From an uncultured Woeseiaceae bacterium (GTDB lineage: Bacteria > Pseudomonadota > Gammaproteobacteria > Steroidobacterales > Woeseiaceae), in the NCBI GenBank assembly GCA_905480215.1, contig CAJQPL010000028.1, forward strand, positions 1 through 34,036: a DNA stretch of 34,036 nucleotides. The letters run 5' to 3'. The notes beneath the pieces were generated by a model. It searched no databases and had not been told where the DNA came from. It saw only the letters and a list, made by a program, of their open reading frames with translations. Numbering within the stretch: position 1 is the stretch's first letter; each line of letters begins with the position of its first letter. This document shows positions 1 through 6,793 of the stretch, one piece after another. A program made the translations under genes and the position numbers.

Positions 1-7
1 GACGAAC

Positions 8-775
8 TCAGCTCCAGGTTTTCCAAGGTGCCTCCCCATCGTTCCACGCATTGCGCAGCAAACGCAGTTCGTGCAGCGTATCAACGCATTGCCAGTATCC
101 CTCGTGAACGTAGGCTTCAAGCTGACCGTCCGCAGCAAGCGACTCGCAAGGCTCGCGTTCCCATGGCGTTGCGTCGCCCTCGATGCGATCAATGGCCTCT
201 GGTTCGACGACAAAAAAACCGCCGTTGATAAATGACTTCGAATCTTCGGGTTTTTCCGCGAACTTGGTGACGCTTTTGCCATTGAGCTGTAGGATCCCAA
301 ACTTGGATGGTGGCTGGACTGCAGTGACAGTTGCCAATTTTCCATGCGCGCGATGAAATTCGCTTAGCTTGTGCGCGTCGACAGTAGATAGTCCATCGCC
401 GTAGGTAAAGATAAATGTGCCGTCGACGTGATCCCGCAAACGCTTCAGTCTGCCGCCCGTCATTGTGTCCTGACCGGTGTCGACCAGTTCGATCTTCCAA
501 TCCTCTTTAATCTTGCCGCGACGTTCCGTTATACCGCTGCCGAGATCGACTTTGAGGTCGGATACCGTGTCCGCGTAGTGCATGAAATAGCGCTTGATAA
601 CATCGCCCTTGTAGCCAAGTGCGACGACGAATTCGTTAAAGCCCTGTTCAGAGAAGGACTTCATCAAATGCCACAGTAGCGGCCGCCCACCGATCTCAAT
701 CATCGGTTTTGGCAGAATCTCAGTTTCCTCGGAAAGCCGGGTGCCGTAGCCACCGGCGAGGATCACAACCTTCAT
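8..775 (-). CDS. rfbF: Glucose-1-phosphate cytidylyltransferase
   Basis: This 255-residue protein should join CTP and glucose-1-phosphate to give CDP-glucose, the entry step to CDP-linked 3,6-dideoxy sugars of O-antigens and other surface glycans; it acts in the cytoplasm. The N-terminus has the sugar nucleotidyltransferase signature (LAGGYGTRLSEET, residues 6-18, then LPKPMIEIGG at 21-30, with Lys23 as the likely phosphate-contacting lysine). Length and the ETEILPKPM variant match RfbF/DdhA rather than glucose-1-phosphate thymidylyltransferases. ATG start at 775 with only a weak ribosome site. It is the last gene before the window edge; its usual partner, CDP-glucose 4,6-dehydratase, would be expected beyond base 1 but cannot be seen. 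Assignment to the cytidylyltransferase family is firm; the final sugar is unknown. Confidence 0.9.
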   Translation of the reverse strand: MKVVILAGGYGTRLSEETEILPKPMIEIGGRPLLWHLMKSFSEQGFNEFVVALGYKGDVIKRYFMHYADTVSDLKVDLGSGITERRGKIKEDWKIELVDTGQDTMTGGRLKRLRDHVDGTFIFTYGDGLSTVDAHKLSEFHRAHGKLATVTAVQPPSKFGILQLNGKSVTKFAEKPEDSKSFINGGFFVVEPEAIDRIEGDATPWEREPCESLAADGQLEAYVHEGYWQCVDTLHELRLLRNAWNDGEAPWKTWS

Positions 776-872
776 TACGCTCAGCCCTTCACAGTCTCGC
801 TCGGGCAGAATTATCCCTTATGTTAAAGCCCATAAGCTACTGGTACGTCACACTTTTGCAGAAATATGTTCC

Positions 873-2381
873 TTATTCGGGAAGGTCGGCGCGTAATGTC
901 TTGACGAGAGCGACGCACATGGCAATGCCGACGAAAAGGATCGGTAGCGAGACAACCAGCAAGATGACCTGGAATGGCCGCAAATTGCTGTTAAGCAACA
1001 TTAGTGCGATCGGCATCACGCCTAGCGCGAATGCCCAGAATACTCGATGCCAGCGTTCCGGGTCATTGCCGACTTTCAAATGCAATGTGGCGCTGGACGC
1101 TAATGTGTAGGAGGCGGAATCGTATGTGGTTGCAGCGAATATAATGGCGATGACAGAAAAAACGCCAATGACAAGTCCGGCCATAGGCAGTTGTTCAAGC
1201 ATGGCGACGAGGGCTGAATTGCCGCCTTGCGAGCTCACAATTCCCGTCACGTCGACGGCATCCGACATTTCCAGAAACAATCCATAGTTGCCGATAACCA
1301 TGTAGAACAACCAACTTCCCAGGGAACCCCAAATGAGCATTCCTGTAATCATTTGCCGTATGGTTCTGCCCCTGGAAATTCTCGTAACGAACAAGCCAAC
1401 ATAAGGCGCAAATGCGATCCACCAGGCCCAATAAAAAACTGTCCAGTTCTCGACGAAACTGGATTCAGTGAATGGGTCTGTCCAAAAGTTCATGCGAACG
1501 AAATTTTGTGCCATGACCCCGAGGCTGTTGAGACTGGTCTTGAGTATGAAGACCGTGGGTCCGGCTAGCAAAATGAATAGCAACAATCCGAAAGCCAGCG
1601 CAACGTTAATGTCGCTGAGTCGTTTGATGCCTTTCTTCAAGCCCATCCAAACGCTGCCGGCAAACAACACAATACAAATAATGACAACGATAATTTCGAG
1701 CTTGTCATCGGCTTCGACATTGAACAGCCATGCGAGGGTTTCGGCAATCATTGGTGATGAAAAGCCCAGGCTCGATGCGGCGCCTCCGAGCATCGCGATC
1801 ATGAAAAGTAAATCGATTGCACGTGCTGTCGGGCCATGCTCTTTACCTTTCAGGAACCAGTGACAGCAGACGCTAAAGCGCAATACGCCGAGCTTCCTCG
1901 AGTAGTATGGGTAGGCAATAGCAACCGCGGGTAGACAGTAAATCGCCCAGGCGGTGAAGCCCCAATGAAACAGGCCGTATGTGGATGCCCACTCCGCTGC
2001 TTCTGCGCTGCGGGGTTCAACACCGTATGGCGGAGCATCGTAGTAAAACGCCCACTCCACACCACACCAAACCAGCAGCCCTGCACCGACACCGGCGCAA
2101 AACAGCATGCCGACCCAGCTCAGCTCGCCAAATTCTGGCCGATCATCGTCGTCGCCCAGGCGAAGATTGCCGAAACGACTAAACGCGAGCCACAGAAGGA
2201 AGCCAATTGCTGCGACTCCAGCGAGCAAATAAAGAACGCCGAACTTTTGGGAAATGTAGGTGTAGAGGTTTTCCAGAAAGGCGCTGGACTCAGCGGGATA
2301 AACAAATATTGGAATGCTCGTAAGCACCAGTACAGCGGCTGCCAGCATAAAGCTAGGCCAGTCAATTCGACTCTGTTCCAT
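873..2381 (-). CDS. BCCT-family betaine/carnitine/choline transporter
   Basis: A 502-residue inner-membrane protein with about 12 hydrophobic segments. The family signature around residues 313-336 (YWAWWIAFAPYVGLF, then TRISRGRT) is the BCCT motif; Trp318, Trp320 and Trp321 correspond to the aromatic box that holds quaternary ammonium groups. The glycine-rich stretch CAGVGAG (95-101) and the following YYDAPPYGVEP and LFHWG segments resemble the CaiT-like side of the family more than BetP, but the substrate and the coupling ion cannot be decided from sequence. There is no long cytoplasmic osmosensing tail. ATG start at 2381 preceded by GGGGA about 4-8 bases upstream. It lies 33 bases after the quinone reductase-like gene and is probably cotranscribed with it. 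Confidence 0.92.
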   Translation of the reverse strand: MEQSRIDWPSFMLAAAVLVLTSIPIFVYPAESSAFLENLYTYISQKFGVLYLLAGVAAIGFLLWLAFSRFGNLRLGDDDDRPEFGELSWVGMLFCAGVGAGLLVWCGVEWAFYYDAPPYGVEPRSAEAAEWASTYGLFHWGFTAWAIYCLPAVAIAYPYYSRKLGVLRFSVCCHWFLKGKEHGPTARAIDLLFMIAMLGGAASSLGFSSPMIAETLAWLFNVEADDKLEIIVVIICIVLFAGSVWMGLKKGIKRLSDINVALAFGLLLFILLAGPTVFILKTSLNSLGVMAQNFVRMNFWTDPFTESSFVENWTVFYWAWWIAFAPYVGLFVTRISRGRTIRQMITGMLIWGSLGSWLFYMVIGNYGLFLEMSDAVDVTGIVSSQGGNSALVAMLEQLPMAGLVIGVFSVIAIIFAATTYDSASYTLASSATLHLKVGNDPERWHRVFWAFALGVMPIALMLLNSNLRPFQVILLVVSLPILFVGIAMCVALVKTLRADLPE

Positions 2382-2414
2382 CCCGGTCCCCGTTAATGCG
2401 TTATTTTTATGGTG

Positions 2415-3401
2415 TCAATCAATCGTCAGGATGACAGCACCCCGAATACTACCCTGCTCGATAATTTCATTGCTTTTGACAATGTCATCCAGTGACATTG
2501 TTTGCGCAATGCGATGTTGCAGTGTATCCGCCGCAAGTCCGCTGTGGATATCGGCAATCGCATGTTGCTTTGCCGCTTCTGGCATTGCATAAACGATGAG
2601 CGTGCGAAGGGTCAGGTCCTTATACATCATCGTGAAGAATGGCAGCACCGGCTCAGAAAGCTGCGTTGATGAATAGGTCGCAATGACGCCGCCAATTTTC
2701 AGTACCTCAACAGTGAACGGCAGGTTCGCGCCAAACTCCACATCGACGACGCGATCAATGAGCTCACCAGCGCTTGCGGCGAGGATTTCATCGACGACGT
2801 TATCGCTCCGATGGTTGATCACGTGATGCGCGCCCGCGTCCATGCAGGTAGCTTTGTCCACATCGTTACTGGCACTGGCAATGACTGTCGCGCCCGCCTG
2901 ACTGGCCCACTGAATGGCGTAGTAGCCAACACGGCCAGCGCCACCGGTTATCAGGATTGTCTGTCCGGCCACTTCGCCATCCGCGAAGACCGCTCGATGT
3001 GCTGTCATTGCCGGGATTCCCAGGCAAGCGCCGACCTCGAAACTCGCGTTGTCGGGAAGCGTCGCTGCGCGACTCGAATCGAGCGCAACATATTGGGCTG
3101 CCGTGCCGAAGCGACGCCCATACTGTGCCTGATAGACCCAAACACGTTCACCGATGCGAGCGTCGTCGACGCCGTCGCCGACTGCCTCAATGACGCCTGC
3201 GCCGTCGCTATTAGGAATGACATGACCGCCGTCGAGGAGATTGGGGAATGAGCCAGCACGCTTTTTGACGTCTGAAGGATTCACTCCGCTAGTCTTTAAT
3301 CGGACAAGAACCTCACCCGCACTCGGCGTCGGCGTATCAAGCTCGCCAATCTGTAAGACATCTTTTGCTGAGCCAAATGAATCAAACCATGCTGCGCGCA
3401 T
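2415..3401 (-). CDS. Zinc-free MDR-family quinone oxidoreductase
   Basis: A 328-residue medium-chain dehydrogenase/reductase, expected to transfer hydride from NADPH to quinones or enones in the cytoplasm. The N-terminal GroES-like fold (roughly residues 1-125) contains GVNPSDVKKRAG (39-50) and PNSDGAGVIEAVG (63-75), typical of the quinone reductase branch; the structural and catalytic zinc cysteines of alcohol dehydrogenases are absent. The Rossmann nucleotide site is GGAGRVG (153-159). ATG start at 3401 has a clear purine-rich site (GGAGAAG) just upstream. Located between an SDR gene (29-base gap) and the BCCT gene (33-base gap), all in one direction, which suggests one transcript. It resembles Qor-like proteins of the 'NADPH:quinone reductase' annotation class; the true substrate is not known. 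Confidence 0.85.
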   Translation of the reverse strand: MRAAWFDSFGSAKDVLQIGELDTPTPSAGEVLVRLKTSGVNPSDVKKRAGSFPNLLDGGHVIPNSDGAGVIEAVGDGVDDARIGERVWVYQAQYGRRFGTAAQYVALDSSRAATLPDNASFEVGACLGIPAMTAHRAVFADGEVAGQTILITGGAGRVGYYAIQWASQAGATVIASASNDVDKATCMDAGAHHVINHRSDNVVDEILAASAGELIDRVVDVEFGANLPFTVEVLKIGGVIATYSSTQLSEPVLPFFTMMYKDLTLRTLIVYAMPEAAKQHAIADIHSGLAADTLQHRIAQTMSLDDIVKSNEIIEQGSIRGAVILTID

Positions 3402-3430
3402 TCTTTTCTTCTCCTTGATTGAGGGTGGGG

Positions 3431-4216
3431 CTAAGTGTTCGAAAGACCTTCTGTATGACCGTCCACCGAAAGCGATTGACCTGAAATCTTAGCGGCCTGA
3501 TCCGAGGCGAGGAACAAGATGGTATCCGCGACCTCGTCAGGCGATACAAATGTTCGCATCGATGTCTGGCGTTGATAGATTTCTCGTACTTCGTCCGCTG
3601 AAATTCCGCGTTGCTCTGCCTCGCGTTCGATGACTCCGTCGATTCTGGGTCCACTTACACTTGTAGGGCAAACGGCGTTTACGCGAATACCTTCAGGCCC
3701 AAGCTCCATTGCCCAGGTCTTGGTGAGGCCGATCTGTGCCCACTTGCTGGCGACGTAGGGGGAGCGCAGTGGATAACCGAACAACGCCGCGGTTGAAGCA
3801 ATATTGATAATCGAACCCTTCTCGGCCGCACGTAACAGCGGCACAGCGCGCTTGGTCACGTAAAATGTGCCCGAAAGGTTTATTTGTATGCAGCGATCAA
3901 ATTCGTCCTCGTCGCAATCCTGAATTGCTGCGGATGGACCCGCGACACCGGCATTGTTGACGAGAACATCAAGGCGGCCGTAGTGATTGGTGAGATCCGA
4001 AAAAATCTGCTCAACATCGTCGCGACTACTGATATCAGCGACCGTTGCTGTTGCAGCTGGATTGGCGGCGATAAATTCTGCGACATTCTCTTGCGACGCA
4101 TCGCAAATATGCACCGCCATGCCGATTTCGAGAAATCGTTCGGCGGTTCTGCGACCGATACCCGATGCCGCACCGGTAATCAGGACGACGCGATTATTTT
4201 TAGCTGGTGTTTTCAT
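3431..4216 (-). CDS. SDR-family NAD(P)-dependent oxidoreductase
   Basis: Classical short-chain dehydrogenase of 261 residues from the chosen ATG at 4216; a further in-frame ATG at 4234 would add MLDCVA. The cofactor motif TGAASGIG (14-21), the structural NNAG (87-90) and the catalytic set Ser141, Tyr154, Lys158 (in YVASK) are all intact, so it should be active. Asp39 at the end of beta-2 (HICDAS) favours NAD over NADP. The C-terminus SGQSLSVDGHTEGL is common to uncharacterised proteobacterial SDRs. Neither start has a strong ribosome site; I chose the one nearest the first beta strand. It heads a minus-strand run (SDR, quinone reductase, BCCT) and is divergent from the membrane protein at 4241 with almost no gap. 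Substrate unknown. Confidence 0.87.
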   Translation of the reverse strand: MKTPAKNNRVVLITGAASGIGRRTAERFLEIGMAVHICDASQENVAEFIAANPAATATVADISSRDDVEQIFSDLTNHYGRLDVLVNNAGVAGPSAAIQDCDEDEFDRCIQINLSGTFYVTKRAVPLLRAAEKGSIINIASTAALFGYPLRSPYVASKWAQIGLTKTWAMELGPEGIRVNAVCPTSVSGPRIDGVIEREAEQRGISADEVREIYQRQTSMRTFVSPDEVADTILFLASDQAAKISGQSLSVDGHTEGLSNT

Positions 4217-4240
4217 GGCCACGCAGTCTAGCATTGCTCA

Positions 4241-4798
4241 ATGAGCAACGCGCCCAACAACAGCCCCCTCAGGCTTCGAAAACGCCATGGAGACGGCAAG
4301 CCTGTCGCTGCCAGTGCTGCCGATGGTCAACGACTGGTCGATGCGCAATCGTTGCGCAACGCTATCGTGGCCGGACTGATCACCATTATTTTATTCAGTA
4401 TTTTTTGGGTATCTGTTACAGCGCTGTGGAACAAGCATTTCCCCTGGTTCACGCTCATATTGGGGATAATGCTCGGCTATGCGGTCAGGCTAACGGGACG
4501 CGGGCTCGACTGGCGATTTCCAACAATTGCCGCAGTTCTCGCGATGGCCGGTTCACTGTGCTCAAACATTGTTGTTGCAGCTTCAGTAACTGCCGATAGA
4601 GATGGCACCAGCACGCTAGATATATTGCAGTCTGTGACCGTACTGACCTGGCCGATATTCTTTGATGAACAGTTATCGGTTGCCGATGCCTTTTATGCGG
4701 TGGTAGCCGCGGCGTTGGCCGCGTTCTACGCCAATCGTAAGCTAACGCGACCGCAATATTACGCACTGCGATTATGGCGTCAGGAGCGAAATGACTAA
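4241..4798 (+). CDS. Hypothetical four-helix membrane protein
   Basis: A 185-residue protein I do not recognise. The first 38 residues are hydrophilic and basic (RLRKRHGDGK at 11-20), followed by hydrophobic segments near 40-62, 66-84, 94-116 and 146-164, and a basic C-terminus (LRLWRQERND). This suggests an inner-membrane protein with both ends probably inside. No catalytic motif is visible. The start is an ATG at 4241, only 6 bases from the alternative start of the divergent SDR gene and without a clear Shine-Dalgarno site; its promoter would have to lie inside the SDR coding region. Its end overlaps the start of a short GST-like fragment in a different frame, with AGGAG located inside its own last codons. 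Confidence 0.72.
   Translation: MSNAPNNSPLRLRKRHGDGKPVAASAADGQRLVDAQSLRNAIVAGLITIILFSIFWVSVTALWNKHFPWFTLILGIMLGYAVRLTGRGLDWRFPTIAAVLAMAGSLCSNIVVAASVTADRDGTSTLDILQSVTVLTWPIFFDEQLSVADAFYAVVAAALAAFYANRKLTRPQYYALRLWRQERND
4782..4786 (+). promoter_or_regulatory. Shine-Dalgarno for the GST-like stub
   Basis: AGGAG sits 4 bases ahead of the ATG at 4791, inside the last codons of the membrane protein gene. Its quality is part of the case that the short downstream frame was once translated. Confidence 0.5.
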
Positions 4799-4907
4799 AC
4801 TTATCGGTTTGTACGACGATTCCATTGCAGACAACTGCTACAAGTTGCAGCTTGCCTGCGCGGAGCTCGATAGCAAAACTAGCCTGTCCTCAGGCGGGCA
4901 TCACTAG
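4791..4907 (+). pseudogene. Truncated glutathione S-transferase N-terminal remnant (candidate)
   Basis: A 38-codon frame reading MTKLIGLYDD...ADNCYKLQLACAELD before running into unrelated residues and a stop. The pattern of a short beta strand, then a loop, then NCYK followed by an amphipathic helix matches the first strand and helix of bacterial glutathione S-transferases, where SGNCYKxxL is common. A full GST would need about 200 residues, so this looks like the 5' stub of a lost gene. It has an excellent ribosome site (AGGAG at 4782-4786, 4-base spacer) and its ATG overlaps the end of the upstream membrane protein gene, as a coupled second gene would. Its 3' end overlaps the convergent HD-domain gene by 18 bases. 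It could instead be a chance small ORF. Confidence 0.42.
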
Positions 4908-5927
4908 CGCACCGTTGTCTTGCAGGCCTCTACCGGTAAGTGCAGCAAGTTGTCGGGCGACTAATTGCTCAATTTCCTGAACCGCGTCGGCCATACCCAA
5001 GAAGTAGGCAGGTTCCCGCCGCAGTAATGACCAGTCATTGGTCGAGAGTATTTTCACGAGGTGCGTGATGTTGTTCTTGATAGCGTCGATGTAGGGATTT
5101 TTGCCGCCGTACAGGACTTCTGCATAGCGATAGGCGCGGTTGAATTTTGAATTGAGACGATCACGCGTGACCTGTTGATAAAAGCCCGGTGTTTTTGCCA
5201 ACAAATCCTTGCCGGATTTGTAGCGCACCATATATTCGCCGGGGTTGGCGTTCTCTACGGCTACGCCACCAACAACGAACTCGCTGTAAAGACGGTCGCG
5301 ACACTTTTCCAGGTAGCAACGGTCCGCCATCTGCGCGATCAAGTCCGCCGTGCCGATTAAGTGGCCGCAAATGATGTCGCGGGGATCGTCGAGCTCAATC
5401 TTGTCTAGATCCAGTTCGTAGCCGGTGAAATGAACAATCATACTGCTGACGCCAACGTCGTTAGCCATGCCGAGCTCGGGTAAGTACCTGCGCAGGAAAT
5501 CGGCGCTGCGAGAGACGTGATAGAGCGTAAACTCTGCGCCGTTAGAGAAATCCTTGTCGCGTTCTTCGTGCCGAATATAACCGGAGTCGTGAAACAGTGA
5601 GGTCACGATCGCCATTTGAGCGCGACGGGATCCTAGACGATCTTTAGGCTCGACACTGCGTTCATAGCCGGCGACCAGGCGCGCCACCGCCAAAGTCATA
5701 TCCAGCGAATGCTGCATATCATGGTAAGTAGTGTCGCAACCTTTGTAGCCGGGAAAGCGACCAGTGAACAATCGGTCGAAATCGTAAAAAGCGAGCCACA
5801 ATTTATCGAACGACATTCCGGGAAAAGTCTCAGCAAACAGTTCGTGCGCAGCATTACGCACGGAGGCAGGGTGACTGACCTGCACCGTGTTTGTTACATC
5901 GTAATCGTTGCGTCTATCTTGAGACAT
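4890..5927 (-). CDS. HD-domain metal-dependent phosphohydrolase-like protein
   Basis: A 345-residue cytoplasmic protein from the chosen ATG at 5927, which has GGAAA just upstream; longer forms from TTG at 5963 or ATG at 5939 are possible. The HD-type metal site is visible as YHDMQHSLD (His69, His73) and LFHDSGY (His113, Asp114), followed by IVHFTGYE and GTADLIAQMADR that would supply the later His/Asp ligands. The arrangement resembles eukaryotic-type cyclic nucleotide phosphodiesterase cores (YHN/D..H followed by HD), but substrate specificity cannot be assigned. There is no added sensor or GGDEF/EAL domain. It is alone between a convergent remnant and the xthA gene, which runs in the same direction upstream. 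Function beyond the HD fold is unknown. Confidence 0.72.
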   Translation of the reverse strand: MSQDRRNDYDVTNTVQVSHPASVRNAAHELFAETFPGMSFDKLWLAFYDFDRLFTGRFPGYKGCDTTYHDMQHSLDMTLAVARLVAGYERSVEPKDRLGSRRAQMAIVTSLFHDSGYIRHEERDKDFSNGAEFTLYHVSRSADFLRRYLPELGMANDVGVSSMIVHFTGYELDLDKIELDDPRDIICGHLIGTADLIAQMADRCYLEKCRDRLYSEFVVGGVAVENANPGEYMVRYKSGKDLLAKTPGFYQQVTRDRLNSKFNRAYRYAEVLYGGKNPYIDAIKNNITHLVKILSTNDWSLLRREPAYFLGMADAVQEIEQLVARQLAALTGRGLQDNGALVMPA

Positions 5928-6025
5928 GATTTCCAACATTTCCGCGCAATGATACCGCGCCAATGATCGGCTTTCTGAACCAATCCGGGGAATATGTCAT
6001 ATCTTGATGTAATGTTTTCCGACAT

Positions 6026-6793
6026 CTAGAACGTGAATTCGGCGACAACCGGAGCGTGATCTGAAGGACGCTCCCAGGCACGCGGTTCCTTGTCGACATA
6101 GCAGGCTGTGCAGTGCTCGGTCATCGCATCGCTGCAAAGAATAAGGTCAATACGCAAGCCGGCGTTGCGACGAAATCCGGCGGCGCGATAATCCCACCAG
6201 CTGAAGGTTTTTTCAGGGTGTTCAAACTTCCGAAACACGTCAGTGAGTCCGAGGCCTAATAAGCCCTGCAGCGCCGCGCGTTCTGCGGGACTGCAAAGAA
6301 TGGCTTCACCCCATGCCTCTGGGTCATGCACGTCCTCATCGGCAGGGGCGATATTAAAATCGCCGAGCACAACTACTTTCTCATGCTGTTTCATCTCAGC
6401 CACAATGAAGCCATGCAAGGCTTTGAGCCACTTAAGTTTGTAGGCGTATTTTTCTGAACCAACTTCGGAGCCGTTAGGTATATACAGATCGATGACGCGC
6501 ACGTCGCCGACGGTACTCGCCATAACACGGCGTTGCGGGTCTTCCAAATCGGGAAAGTCTGTGACCGGGTCATGGGCAGGCTGTTTACTGATGACTGCAA
6601 CACCGTTGTAGGTCTTCTGTCCGCTGGCTATTGAGTGGTAGCCGATCGCCTGCAATGCGTCGCCCGGAAACTTTTCGGTGAGCTGCTTAATCTCCTGCAG
6701 AACCAGTACATCAGCCTGGTGGGTTTGCAGCCATTCAATAACGTGCGGCTCACGCACATTCATTGAATTGACATTCCATGTCGCGATTTTCAT
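6026..6793 (-). CDS. xthA: Exodeoxyribonuclease III
   Basis: A 255-residue AP endonuclease/3'-5' exonuclease of base excision repair. Key family residues are present: Asn7 in ATWNVNS, Glu34 in LQEIK, Tyr104 in DLYIPNG, Asp145 and Asn147 in GDFNIAP, and the C-terminal SDHAPV (Asp245, His246) that forms the catalytic His-Asp pair. Length and order match the Xth branch of the EEP superfamily. The ATG at 6793 overlaps the stop of the oligopeptidase gene by four bases (ATGA), so translation is likely coupled to prlC. Pairing of a peptidase with a DNA repair enzyme may only reflect shared transcription. Confidence 0.94.
   Translation of the reverse strand: MKIATWNVNSMNVREPHVIEWLQTHQADVLVLQEIKQLTEKFPGDALQAIGYHSIASGQKTYNGVAVISKQPAHDPVTDFPDLEDPQRRVMASTVGDVRVIDLYIPNGSEVGSEKYAYKLKWLKALHGFIVAEMKQHEKVVVLGDFNIAPADEDVHDPEAWGEAILCSPAERAALQGLLGLGLTDVFRKFEHPEKTFSWWDYRAAGFRRNAGLRIDLILCSDAMTEHCTACYVDKEPRAWERPSDHAPVVAEFTF

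Noticed and set aside
817..836. Inverted repeat CTTATG/CATAAG with an 8-base loop after the BCCT gene.
   Set aside because: Short and not followed by a T-run on the minus strand; too weak for a terminator, and no matching regulator is known.
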